Source: Mycolicibacterium tokaiense | Lineage (GTDB): Bacteria; Actinomycetota; Actinomycetes; Mycobacteriales; Mycobacteriaceae | Direction of reading: 5' to 3' | DNA length: 64,000 nt | NCBI RefSeq assembly: GCF_010725885.1 | Contig: NZ_AP022600.1 | Location: 3,100,001 to 3,164,000, forward strand | Shown here: positions 34,488 to 42,573 of the stretch, piece after piece | Layout: every line of letters begins with the position of its first letter | Position numbering within the stretch: position 1 is the stretch's first letter | Program-made: the position numbers and the translations under genes | The notes under the pieces: generated by a model | The model's input: the letters and a program-made list of their open reading frames with translations, nothing else | The model's database searches: none | Told to the model about the DNA's origin: nothing

Positions 34488-35183
34488 CTATGGCGTGAGC
34501 TTCTTCGACTGCTCGTCCCTCGCAGCCTCGAACTCACGCTGGAAGAACGCGATGGTGAGCTTGTCGGACACGAATCCCTCGGCGTAGCGGTGCTGGGACT
34601 GGACGCCGCGGATCCGCATCAGGCCCAGGAAGGCCTCGGCATCGAACCAGGGCTTACCGGTCTGCGAGGGGTAACACTGGTGCAGCAGTTGCTGTTTGCG
34701 TTCCGCGTCGGCTGCGGTGGCGGGCACGAAGACGTTGGGGGTGGGCAGATCTGATTCCCATTTCAGGATTTCGTAACCCCAGTACGGATGCCCGCGGAAC
34801 TCCGTCGGCACCAGCTCGGCCAGCAGGCGGTGGTCCTGGTGCGCGTCGTGACGCTGCGGGCCGATCACCAGATCGGGTTCGCAGCTGCGCCGGAACTCGG
34901 CCAACCTGGACTTGAGCGCAGCCCAGTGCTGCGGGAGGCGTCCGTCCGGGAAGTCGTGCACCGTCAAACGCACGTCGGCGCTGTCGCACAGGGCGGCCAG
35001 TGCGGCCTTCTCCTCCACTTCCCGCTCGGTACCGGCCCCGGTGCACACCATGGCGTGCACCACCAGGTCGGGGTTGGCGCGGGTCATTGCCAGCAGGGTG
35101 GCGCCGGCGCCGATGGCGATGTCGTCGCAATGCGCGCCCACCACCGCGAGGGTGGCGATGTCGCGGGGCGACACCGCCGTCAC
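34488..35183 (-). CDS. PIG-L family deacetylase
   Basis: This 231-aa zinc-dependent deacetylase has VVGAHCDDIAIGAGAT (about 13-28) carrying the AHxDD motif and a second zinc region PQRHDAHQDHRLLAE (about 106-120). The GTG at 35183 overlaps the cytidylyltransferase stop (GTGA), so the two are coupled. It is distinct in sequence from the PIG-L protein at 15199-15924. In this cluster it could deacetylate an amino sugar of the growing glycan; no aminotransferase for making an amino sugar lies nearby. Confidence 0.85.
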   Translation of the reverse strand: MTAVSPRDIATLAVVGAHCDDIAIGAGATLLAMTRANPDLVVHAMVCTGAGTEREVEEKAALAALCDSADVRLTVHDFPDGRLPQHWAALKSRLAEFRRSCEPDLVIGPQRHDAHQDHRLLAELVPTEFRGHPYWGYEILKWESDLPTPNVFVPATAADAERKQQLLHQCYPSQTGKPWFDAEAFLGLMRIRGVQSQHRYAEGFVSDKLTIAFFQREFEAARDEQSKKLTP

Positions 35184-35965
35184 GCGACGGCCTTGGATTC
35201 CCACAGCGCCCAGGGGCGCACACCCTTGTTGTAGTCGGTGTCGAGCTCGGCGCGCTCCTTGAAGGTATCGGCCGGCTTCCAGAAGCCTTCGTGGCGGTAG
35301 CCGATGAGTTTGCCACTCCCGGCCAGCGAGTAGCACGCATCGCCCACCAGGTCACCGTTCTCGGGGATCAGGTCGATGACGTCGCGGTGCAGCACGAAGT
35401 AGCCGCCGTTGATGCCCACCGACATCTCGGCCAGCGGCTGCACCTCTTTGATCTCACCCGAAGGCGCGATGTCGACACAGTGGAAGGAGCTCGCCGGCGG
35501 TACCACCAGCATCGAGGCCAGGGCGCCGCTGCTGATGGTGTTGTTCACCATGGTGTCCAGCGGAGCGTCGGTGAGCACGTCGGCGTAGTTCGCCAGGAAG
35601 TACTCGTCGTCGCCGAGGTACTTGCGCACCCGGCGCAACCGCTCACCGATGGGCGATTCGATGCCGGTTTCGGCGAAGGTGATGGACCATTCGGCGATGT
35701 CCGACGACAGCATCTGCACTTTGCCGTCCGACAGCACGAAGTCGTTGGACGGGGTTTCGTTGTAGCGCAGGAAGTACTCTTTGATCTTCTCCGCGCCATA
35801 GCCCAGGCAGAGGATGAAGTCCTTGTGGCCGTGATGGGCGTAGTACTGCATGACATGCCAGACCAGCGGGCGGGGGCCGACCATCTGCAGCGGTTTGGGG
35901 ATCACGTCCTCCTGGGCCGTACGCATCCGCATTCCATACCCGCCGCAGAACAAGACGACCTTCAT
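35180..35965 (-). CDS. Glucose-1-phosphate cytidylyltransferase-like nucleotidylyltransferase (RfbF type)
   Basis: This 261-aa nucleotidyltransferase begins MKVVLFCGGYGMRMR, the GGxGxRxR nucleotide-binding loop, followed by the KP of IPKPLQMVG. VWHVMQYYAHHGHKDFILCLGYG and IKEYFLRY are features I associate with RfbF, which makes CDP-glucose from CTP and glucose-1-phosphate. An AGGGAG site precedes the ATG at 35965, so the longer in-frame extension to 36007 is not needed. It is the first gene of the minus-strand part of the glycan cluster and should supply its activated sugar. Confidence 0.87.
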   Translation of the reverse strand: MKVVLFCGGYGMRMRTAQEDVIPKPLQMVGPRPLVWHVMQYYAHHGHKDFILCLGYGAEKIKEYFLRYNETPSNDFVLSDGKVQMLSSDIAEWSITFAETGIESPIGERLRRVRKYLGDDEYFLANYADVLTDAPLDTMVNNTISSGALASMLVVPPASSFHCVDIAPSGEIKEVQPLAEMSVGINGGYFVLHRDVIDLIPENGDLVGDACYSLAGSGKLIGYRHEGFWKPADTFKERAELDTDYNKGVRPWALWESKAVA

Positions 35966-36437
35966 GCTTCGCTCCCTGTCGAACGAGGGACGCGCCGTGC
36001 GAGACACACGTGGCGCGCCACATCTGAACTTCTCCCCGAGTTCATTACCCGCAAATCATCAGTTCTTAACCATCGACGTTCTCCGGTCGGCGGGTTCTGA
36101 GGATTGAATCGAAATTATCGTCGGTGCGGCGCGGTGTCAATCCGACAGTGGCAAACAGGGCGGCGTATCGCCGGCGTCAATAAAATCTATGGCCTCACCT
36201 GCGTGAGTGCTGTGTATGTAGTGCTACACGATCACTTCTCGGCGACCTGGCGTGCTGACACCTGTCGAATCGCCGGTGCGGCGGATGCGTCACGAGGGGG
36301 CTCGGAGATGGAGTCGCCATTACGCAATAAGGCAAAGTCTCAGCGAATTGCCAGCACGGCATCGTGAGCTCATGAATGCAAATCGTCGACCTTGGCGGCG
36401 ACACGGACGACACCGCTGGTGCGGATAGCATGGCGGG
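35966..36437. other. Intergenic region between glycan cluster and M20 peptidase gene
   Basis: About 470 bp with lower GC than the flanks and no convincing gene. It must contain the leftward promoter of the cytidylyltransferase operon and the rightward promoter of the M20 gene. No clear repeats, tRNA or hairpin terminator was seen. Confidence 0.4.
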
Positions 36438-37526
36438 GTGGGTCTTCCGGATTTGCTGGCTGAGCTTGTTGTGCTGCAGACGATTTCGGGGGATCCCGCA
36501 CCGCAGCGCCGAGCCATGGAACTCTGTCTGTCGACGGTTCGCCGTGGGCAGCCCAGTGTGCGCGTCGAATCCGACCTGGCGGGGCCACACCCGTGGGCGG
36601 TGCTGACCAACGACGCCGCGCCTGGGACGCCCCGGCTGGCGTTCTGCTGCCACGTCGACACGGTGCCCACCGGGCCGCTGCAGTCCTGGTCCTATGCGCC
36701 GTTCGGGGCAGAGATCCACGACGGACGACTGGTCGGCCGGGGCGCCACCGACATGAAGGCGGGGCTGGTGGCCGCGCTGGCCGCGGTGGGACACGCCGTC
36801 GATACCGGGGTCCCGGTGGCGCTCATCCTGACCTCCGACGAAGAGGTGGGCTCGCTGGGTGCCCAGGGAGCCGGCCATGCCGCCGCAGCGGCCGACCTGG
36901 GTGCCGTCATCGTCCCCGAGGCCACGGCCAATCGGGTCAACCTGGGGCACCGCGGCGCCCTGTGGCTGCGGGTGGCCACCGCGGGGGTGGCTGCCCACGG
37001 CAGCACGCCGCACCTGGGTCGTAATGCGATCCTGGCGCTCACCGATGTCATCCAGCGGGCCCGCGCCGAACTCCCGCAGGCCACCCACACCCACCTCGGC
37101 TCGTCGACCTGGAACCTCGGAACCGTCACCGGCGGGAGCGCGCCCAACATCGTTGCCGCCGATGCCAGTTGCGTCGTCGATCACCGCACCGTGCGCAACG
37201 GACCGGAGCTGCTGCAGTGGTGGACCTCCCAACCGGAGGTGGCGTCGGTGGACGCGCTGATCGACCTGCCTGCACTGTGGACGTCGGCCGACCATCCCTG
37301 GGTGGCCGGACTTCCGGTGGCGCCGGCGGCCGACCCGGTGTCCTACTTCACCGACGGCGCGGTGCTGGGCACCGTGCTGCCGGACGTGCCGGTGGTCATC
37401 TGGGGCCCGGGGGATCCGGCCACCATGCACGCCGCCGACGAGGCCGTCTCGCTGAGCGACATCGACACCGCGGTCGAGTACTACCGCAGCGTGGTGACGC
37501 GCTGGGGCGACGATCAGACCCGGTAG
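36438..37526 (+). CDS. M20-family metallo-amidohydrolase/peptidase
   Basis: This 362-aa zinc hydrolase belongs to the ArgE/DapE family. Seen: the metal motif CCHVDTVPTG (about 70-79), the bridging aspartate in GRGATDMKAG (about 98-107), the catalytic glutamates in SDEEVGS (about 133-139), and the dimerisation-domain histidine in AAHGSTPH (about 190). The C-terminal metal histidine lies in GPGDPATMHAADE. Relatives remove acyl groups from amino acids or, as in YlmB, a formyl group from a thiamine-derived pyrimidine. It is convergent to the ABC operon, overlapping its last gene by 13 bp. Confidence 0.87.
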   Translation: MGLPDLLAELVVLQTISGDPAPQRRAMELCLSTVRRGQPSVRVESDLAGPHPWAVLTNDAAPGTPRLAFCCHVDTVPTGPLQSWSYAPFGAEIHDGRLVGRGATDMKAGLVAALAAVGHAVDTGVPVALILTSDEEVGSLGAQGAGHAAAAADLGAVIVPEATANRVNLGHRGALWLRVATAGVAAHGSTPHLGRNAILALTDVIQRARAELPQATHTHLGSSTWNLGTVTGGSAPNIVAADASCVVDHRTVRNGPELLQWWTSQPEVASVDALIDLPALWTSADHPWVAGLPVAPAADPVSYFTDGAVLGTVLPDVPVVIWGPGDPATMHAADEAVSLSDIDTAVEYYRSVVTRWGDDQTR

Positions 37527-38338
37527 GCGTCCAGGCGCCGGTCGGCGAAGGTGTTGTTGAACTGGTTCAGCTGACGGCTGGCACCGATACCGCTGAGGTC
37601 CAGGTCGGCGATGATCACGTCCTCGTCGGAGGGTGATGCCGGCCCCGCCGCGTACCAGCCGCTGGGTGCGGTGATGACGCTGCGGCCCAGGAACTCCTGG
37701 CCGCGCTCGGTGCCGCACCGGTCCGCGGCGACGATGGGCACGCCGTTGCAGTGGGAGTTGGCGCTGCACAGGATGTTCGCCATGGCGCGGCCGTCGGCGT
37801 CGTTGCCGGCGGTCAGTGGCACCCAGTTGGTGGGCACACACAGCAGGTCCGCGCCGGCGAGGGCGAGGGTGCGGGCGGCTTCGGGGAACCAGATGTCGTA
37901 ACAGATCAGGATGCCGATCGAGCCCACCGCGGTGTCGTACACCGGTAGGCCGACATCACCGGGGGAGAACACCACGTTCTCCTGATCCCACAGATGCAGC
38001 TTGCGGTACCGGCCGATGAAACCGTCCGGCCCCAGCAGCGCGCTGGAGTTGTACAGCCGCTCACCGTCGCGTTCGGCGATCCCGAACACGATGTGCATGC
38101 CGAGTTCGGTGCACGCGGCCAGCAGCCGGGCGCAGGTGGGCCCGTCCGGTACCTCCTCGGACACCGTGCGGCACTCGTCGGCATCGGCGAACATGTAACC
38201 GGTGGTGGCCAGTTCGGGGAACACCGCCAACTGCACGCCCTCGGCGGCCAGTCGGTGCATCGCGGCCACCATGGCGTCCACGTTGCCGCTGACGTCGAGC
38301 ATCGTGGGATCGGTCTGCACGCTCGCGACGCGGATCAT
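37514..38338 (-). CDS. Nitrilase-superfamily carbon-nitrogen hydrolase
   Basis: This 274-aa hydrolase has the full nitrilase triad: Glu in FPELATTGY (about 47), Lys in YRKLHLWD (about 117) and Cys in CYDIWFPE (about 150). Length and the missing nitrile-type insertions favour an amidase or carbamoylase rather than a true nitrilase. The ATG at 38338 overlaps the permease stop. It is the last gene of the importer operon and probably cleaves an amide, carbamoyl or nitrile bond in the imported compound. Confidence 0.87.
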   Translation of the reverse strand: MIRVASVQTDPTMLDVSGNVDAMVAAMHRLAAEGVQLAVFPELATTGYMFADADECRTVSEEVPDGPTCARLLAACTELGMHIVFGIAERDGERLYNSSALLGPDGFIGRYRKLHLWDQENVVFSPGDVGLPVYDTAVGSIGILICYDIWFPEAARTLALAGADLLCVPTNWVPLTAGNDADGRAMANILCSANSHCNGVPIVAADRCGTERGQEFLGRSVITAPSGWYAAGPASPSDEDVIIADLDLSGIGASRQLNQFNNTFADRRLDAYRV

Positions 38339-39186
38339 GGTTGATTCACCTTCTCTGGCTCTGGCTCGACATCTCGGGACAGGGTGCGCCGCCACGCGGG
38401 TTTGACCGACGATCGCCGCCACGGGGTCAACAGCACCTCGGCGACGGCCACCGTGCCGAAGGCCAGCAGGCCCAGGATCACCAGCAAGATGATGGCGGCG
38501 AACACCGACGCGACGTCGAGGCGGGACTGGGCTTCCAGCAGCGAGACCCCCAGTCCGCCGGTGGTGGAGGCGGTCCATTCGCCGAGTACCGCGCCGGTGA
38601 CGGCGAAGGTGGCGGTCATCTTCAGGGCGGAGAACAACGGGGTCAAGGTGGCGGGCAGCGTCACCGAACGGAAGATGCGCCAACGGGTTCCACCCATCGC
38701 CTTCACCAGGGCAATCAGATCCTTGTCCACCGAGGCCAACCCGTCCAGGACGTTGACCACCACGGGGAAGAACACGATGAGCGCCACGATGGTCAGCTTG
38801 GGCGCCAGACCGAAGCCCATCCAGATCACCAGCGCCGGTGCGACGGCGATGATCGGCACGGCCTGGGAGGTGATCAGGATGGGGTAGAGGCCGCGTTGCA
38901 CCAGCGGTGACCACGACATCACCAGGGCGAAGAAGAAGCCGGCGGTGGCGCCGATGAGGAAGCCGAGGATGAACTCCTGGCTGGTGATGACGGCGCCCGG
39001 ACCCAGCGACGACCAGTCGTCGCGCAGCGCCTCGAATGTCCGTGCCGGACTGGGCAACACGTAGGGGGCGATGTCGAAGATGCGCACCGCCAGGTCCCAC
39101 ACCACGACCAGCAGGACCATGCCGAGCACGGGAATGCCCAATGCGCGCAGGCGAAGCGGGATGCTGGCGCCGATCTTCGGCATCAC
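38335..39186 (-). CDS. ABC transporter permease (SsuC/TauC/ThiX type)
   Basis: This 283-aa permease has six predicted membrane segments and the EAA-loop ALVKAMGGTRWRIFRSVTLPATLTP around residue 165-190. The subgroup transports sulfonates, taurine or thiamine-related pyrimidines. It starts in a 4-bp overlap with the ATPase and is followed in overlap by the nitrilase gene. It partners the ATPase at 39183-39938 and the NMT1-type lipoprotein at 41406-42401. Confidence 0.88.
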   Translation of the reverse strand: MMPKIGASIPLRLRALGIPVLGMVLLVVVWDLAVRIFDIAPYVLPSPARTFEALRDDWSSLGPGAVITSQEFILGFLIGATAGFFFALVMSWSPLVQRGLYPILITSQAVPIIAVAPALVIWMGFGLAPKLTIVALIVFFPVVVNVLDGLASVDKDLIALVKAMGGTRWRIFRSVTLPATLTPLFSALKMTATFAVTGAVLGEWTASTTGGLGVSLLEAQSRLDVASVFAAIILLVILGLLAFGTVAVAEVLLTPWRRSSVKPAWRRTLSRDVEPEPEKVNQP

Positions 39187-39938
39187 GCCACCTCCGGGGC
39201 GCGCCCGTAGATGAGGTCCAGCACCCTCGCCTTGAGCTCGACGTAGTGGGCGTCGGTGGTCATGTGGATGTCCCGCGGCCGGGGCAGGTCGATCGGGATG
39301 ACCTCCTGCACACGGCCGGGCCGCGGTGTCATCACCACCACCCGGTCACCCAGGAACAGTGCCTCGTCGATGTCATGGGTGACGAACATGATCGTCTTGC
39401 GCTGCTCACGCCAGACCTGCAGCAGCCACTGCTGCATCAACAGTCGGGTGTGGCTGTCCAGGGCGCCGAACGGTTCATCCAGGAGCATGACGGGGTGATC
39501 GAGCGCCAAGGTGCGCATGACGGCCACCCGCTGCCGCATCCCGCCCGAGAGCGCGTGCGGATAGTGGTTGAGGTAGCCGCCCAGGCCGTAGCGCTGCGCC
39601 ATCTCAGCCGCGGCCTCCCGGTCCTGGCGGGAGGCGCGGCCGGTGATGTCGGCACCCAGCACGATGTTCTCCAGCACGGTGCGCCACGGCAGCAGCAGAT
39701 CCTTCTGCAGCATGTAGCCGACATGCCCCGACCGGCCTTTGATGTCGCGACCATCCAGGGTGATCGAGCCACTGGTCGGCGTCAGCAGCCCGGAGACGAT
39801 GTTGAAGATGGTGGACTTCCCGCAGCCCGACGGGCCCACGATGCAGACGAATTCGCCGTCTCGCACGTCGAGGTCCACCGGCGCCAGGGCCTCGATGCCG
39901 TCGAAGCGCTGGGAGATGCCCCGCAACTGCAGGGTCAC
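39183..39938 (-). CDS. ABC transporter ATP-binding protein (SsuB/TauB/ThiZ type)
   Basis: This 251-aa ATPase has the Walker A motif GPSGCGKST (about 36-44), the Q-loop MLQKDLLLPW, the signature LSGGMRQRV, the Walker B MLLDEPFGALD and the H-loop VTHDIDEAL. It is the energy subunit of the importer. The GTG at 39938 overlaps the preceding stop (GTGA); an earlier GTG at 39980 would overlap that gene by 46 bp and adds a non-homologous basic leader. Confidence 0.9.
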   Translation of the reverse strand: MTLQLRGISQRFDGIEALAPVDLDVRDGEFVCIVGPSGCGKSTIFNIVSGLLTPTSGSITLDGRDIKGRSGHVGYMLQKDLLLPWRTVLENIVLGADITGRASRQDREAAAEMAQRYGLGGYLNHYPHALSGGMRQRVAVMRTLALDHPVMLLDEPFGALDSHTRLLMQQWLLQVWREQRKTIMFVTHDIDEALFLGDRVVVMTPRPGRVQEVIPIDLPRPRDIHMTTDAHYVELKARVLDLIYGRAPEVA

Positions 39939-40690
39939 GGGGTGCGCCCGTCGGCGAGCCAGGACACGGTCTGCGTCCACAGCGTCGAGAAACCCTCCCA
40001 GCGGGTGAACTCCGCGGGTGCCCAGTGTGGGCCGATGTCACTGGCGAAGGCCGCGCATCGGCCCTCGCCGTAGTGGCCCACGGTCAGAAGCGGGTGGCCG
40101 TTCACCTGGGCCAGCACCTCCGATGCCGATCGGGGAGCCAGGCGCTGGAACCCCAGCAGTGCCGGCCAGGTGTCGGGAAGACCTGCGGTGCAGGGATGAA
40201 CGGGTCCGAACAGGTGCGGGACGGCGCCTTCGGGAGTCTCCTCCCGGTCGTCGCCGTCCTCCATCAGGACCGGCAGCGACTCGGCCAGCGGTGAGTTCTT
40301 GTAGTTGGCTTTCGCCTCGATGCCCTGGAAGCTGAGGTAGCCGCCCACCATCATCAGCGACCCGCCCTCGCGCACCCAGTCCCGCAGCACCCGCAGCCGG
40401 TTCGGAAACGACTTGCCGTGCAGGAAAACATCGTTGGGCATCAACAGCGTGTTGGACCCGATGTCGGACAGGATCACCACGTCGAAGGCGTCGAGCTGGT
40501 CGGCGGAGGTGGGGAAGCTCTGCGCGGCGACGTGGTTGGGCATGAACGTCACCTGGTGCCCGCCGGTGGTCAGCGCGTCCGAGAAGTCCTGCACACCTTC
40601 CTGATAGGCCACCGTGGTGAAGGAGTCGAACCCCTTGGTGTGGATCGATGTGGTGGTCCAGGATTCGCCGGCGATCAGTACGCGTGCCAC
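39935..40690 (-). CDS. Putative glutamine-amidotransferase-like protein (PF07090/ThuA-like fold)
   Basis: This 251-aa class-I-amidotransferase-like flavodoxin-fold protein starts VARVLIAGESWTTTSIHTKGFDSF. VILSDIGSNTLLMP and GGSLMMVGGYLSFQG are hallmark segments of the family. No convincing nucleophilic cysteine sits in the usual elbow, so it may not be an amidotransferase; some relatives are sugar-modifying or simply binding proteins. The GTG at 40690 has an AAAGGAG site. It lies between the M24 hydrolase and the ATPase in the importer operon. Confidence 0.75.
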   Translation of the reverse strand: MARVLIAGESWTTTSIHTKGFDSFTTVAYQEGVQDFSDALTTGGHQVTFMPNHVAAQSFPTSADQLDAFDVVILSDIGSNTLLMPNDVFLHGKSFPNRLRVLRDWVREGGSLMMVGGYLSFQGIEAKANYKNSPLAESLPVLMEDGDDREETPEGAVPHLFGPVHPCTAGLPDTWPALLGFQRLAPRSASEVLAQVNGHPLLTVGHYGEGRCAAFASDIGPHWAPAEFTRWEGFSTLWTQTVSWLADGRTP

Positions 40691-40724
40691 TGCCGACTCC
40701 TTTCGAGGTTGAGGGGAGGGGGTG

Positions 40725-41387
40725 TCATCGGATGACGGTGCACCCGTCGGGGCCGAACCAGATGACATCTTCGACCTTGACTCCGTAGAGGTGGTTGCCG
40801 ACGAAGGGTTCGACGGCCCAGCCGCCCCACATCGGTGTGGGGTTGTTCCGGTCGATGTAACCCTGTGTGTAGGAGACGTTCTGACCGATCGAATGCCCGA
40901 TGTTGCCCAGGCGGTCCATGTGATTCCACCCGGTTCCCGCGATGCAGTCGTTGAACGCCGACCACAGCTCGCGGGCGGGCATGCCGGGATAGGCGGCGGC
41001 CAGCACGGTGTCGTGGATCTTCTGGATCTCCGCTTTGGCCTCCAGATAGTCGGGCTGATCGCCGATGACGAAGGTCCGGGTGCAGTCGCCCCACCACCCG
41101 TCGACCACCGGATGCACGTCGATGAAGCCGGAATCGATGTTCCACAGCATCCGGTCGGTGGGCCCGACGGTGGGGAAGCAGTCCAGGCTGCCGGAGCCGA
41201 ACCCGACGTTGACGATGGTCCACAGGCCGGTGGACCCGCGGGCGCGCATCGTCTCTTCTGCCCACCGGGCCAGCTCGCGTTCGGTCATGCCGGCCCAGAT
41301 GACCTCGGCGGCCAGCTCGGCGACGTCACGGGCCAGTAGTTGCGCGGTGACGAGCCCGGCTGGGGGAGTGGGGCTGATGTCCTGCAT
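40725..41387 (-). CDS. M24-family metallohydrolase without N-terminal domain
   Basis: This 220-aa pita-bread-fold hydrolase is related to aminopeptidase P, methionine aminopeptidase and creatinase. All five metal ligands are visible: Asp in NIDSGF, Asp in WGDCTRTF, His in NIGHSIG, Glu in VEPFVG and Glu in KVEDVI. The creatinase-type N-terminal domain is missing, making it about half the size of Xaa-Pro peptidases. A GAGGA site precedes the ATG at 41387. In this operon it could split an amide or amidine of the imported small molecule rather than a peptide. Confidence 0.83.
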   Translation of the reverse strand: MQDISPTPPAGLVTAQLLARDVAELAAEVIWAGMTERELARWAEETMRARGSTGLWTIVNVGFGSGSLDCFPTVGPTDRMLWNIDSGFIDVHPVVDGWWGDCTRTFVIGDQPDYLEAKAEIQKIHDTVLAAAYPGMPARELWSAFNDCIAGTGWNHMDRLGNIGHSIGQNVSYTQGYIDRNNPTPMWGGWAVEPFVGNHLYGVKVEDVIWFGPDGCTVIR

Positions 41388-41405
41388 GCGGTGTCCTCGG
41401 TTCGC

Positions 41406-42401
41406 TCAGTCGGGCAGGTAGTCGTCGGTCCAGTAGGCGCTGGGCTCGTCGACGGACTTCACCAGGTCCTGGGCGACGGCGGCGTCCAGCAATCCCTTCC
41501 ACTGTTCGTCGCTCTGGACGAACGGCTGCGGCTGGGCCTCGAGGATCTTGGTGGTCGCGTTCCAGGAGTCGGTGATGAACGCCATGTCGGAGTCCGGGTA
41601 GGCCTTTTGGAAGGTCTCCATGGCAGCGGCCGGGTCGGCCAGGGAGTCTTCCAGTCCCTTCTTGGTGGCCGCCATGAAATCCTTTGCCGTGTCCTGGTTT
41701 CCGTCGAGCCAGCTGGTGTTACCGGCCACCACGAAGATGGGCGCGTTGGGTGCGCCATGTTCTGCGGCGGGCATGAAGAACGGTTCGAAGCCGCCGTTGA
41801 CGCGGATCTCCGCGGACTCGGCATTGGTGACACCGGTGATGATGTCGACCTTGTTCTCCAGCAGCAGCGGCACGGTGTTGTCGGCGGCGGTGACCAGCTG
41901 CACGTCGGGCAGGGTCAGACCCACCGAGTCCAGCATCATCGTCAGCTGCGCCTTGGACCACGCGTCGTTGTAGATGCCGATGGTCTTGCCCTTGACCTGG
42001 GCCAGGTCGAACGGTTCGCGGGAGATCAGGCCCCAGTTGTTGCTGTCGCCGTAAGAGCCGATGGCCACCACCGGCGCGTCCTGGTCCTTGGCGAACAGCA
42101 CGTCCAGGGTGGTGGTGAAGGCGACGTCGGCTTCGTCGGTGCCCAGGAACTTCATGGTGTCGGCGACGGTGGGCGGCGGCGTGATGGTCAGGTCGATGCC
42201 GGCGTCGGAGTAGTAGCCCTTGTCCTTGGCCACCACGAACGGCGTCCAGAACGCGTCGGCCACCGGCCATTCCATGATCATCCGGACCGGCTTGAGGCCG
42301 TTGTCCGTGGTTTCTGTCGAGTCGCCGCCGCAGGCGACGAGCCCGACGGTGGCGGCGGCGGTCAGCACGGTGGCTGCCACGGAGCGCAAGCGGATCTTCA
42401 T
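41406..42401 (-). CDS. NMT1/THI5-type ABC substrate-binding lipoprotein
   Basis: This 331-aa solute-binding lipoprotein has a signal peptide and lipobox (VGLVACGG, Cys near residue 23). The mature part starts LKPVRMIMEWPVADAFWTPFVVAKDKGYYSDAGIDLTITPPP, the classical NMT1/THI5 (ThiY-like) fold entry. Family members bind pyrimidine or sulfonate ligands such as the thiamine precursor HMP or its formylamino derivative. It is the first gene of the minus-strand importer operon. GGAGGAGA precedes the ATG, and the operator copy at 42418-42433 lies immediately upstream. Confidence 0.87.
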   Translation of the reverse strand: MKIRLRSVAATVLTAAATVGLVACGGDSTETTDNGLKPVRMIMEWPVADAFWTPFVVAKDKGYYSDAGIDLTITPPPTVADTMKFLGTDEADVAFTTTLDVLFAKDQDAPVVAIGSYGDSNNWGLISREPFDLAQVKGKTIGIYNDAWSKAQLTMMLDSVGLTLPDVQLVTAADNTVPLLLENKVDIITGVTNAESAEIRVNGGFEPFFMPAAEHGAPNAPIFVVAGNTSWLDGNQDTAKDFMAATKKGLEDSLADPAAAMETFQKAYPDSDMAFITDSWNATTKILEAQPQPFVQSDEQWKGLLDAAVAQDLVKSVDEPSAYWTDDYLPD

Positions 42402-42417
42402 ACGTCTCCTCCGGTGA

Positions 42418-42433
42418 TGTAAACGATTGCCTG
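42418..42433. promoter_or_regulatory. LacI-type operator copy 1 (importer promoter)
   Basis: TGTAAACGATTGCCTG, with the central CG and flanking TGTAAA typical of LacI-family sites, lies 17 bp upstream of the binding-protein start. An identical 16-bp copy occurs at 42496-42511 in the same divergent intergenic region. Confidence 0.65.
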
Positions 42434-42495
42434 AATGATGCGTCATACCAAACCACTGCGCAGTGAAACGGCGCAATAGCTCTGCGTTTCATGTG

Positions 42496-42511
42496 TGTAA
42501 ACGATTGCCTG
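42496..42511. promoter_or_regulatory. LacI-type operator copy 2 (lacI promoter)
   Basis: This is a second exact copy of TGTAAACGATTGCCTG, 78 bp from the first in the same orientation, located 62 bp before the predicted lacI start. Two copies at about 7.4 helical turns would allow looping between repressor dimers; looping is speculative. Confidence 0.65.
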
Positions 42512-42573
42512 CCTTGGTCCGCAGGTGCTACACATGGGTGGTCGACGGAACGGGCGAACGGAATGAGGGGGCT

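Noticed and set aside
42402-42573. TPP riboswitch in front of the NMT1-type binding protein
   Set aside because: The region holds two LacI-type operators and neither the conserved CTGAGA nor the second TPP helix is visible.
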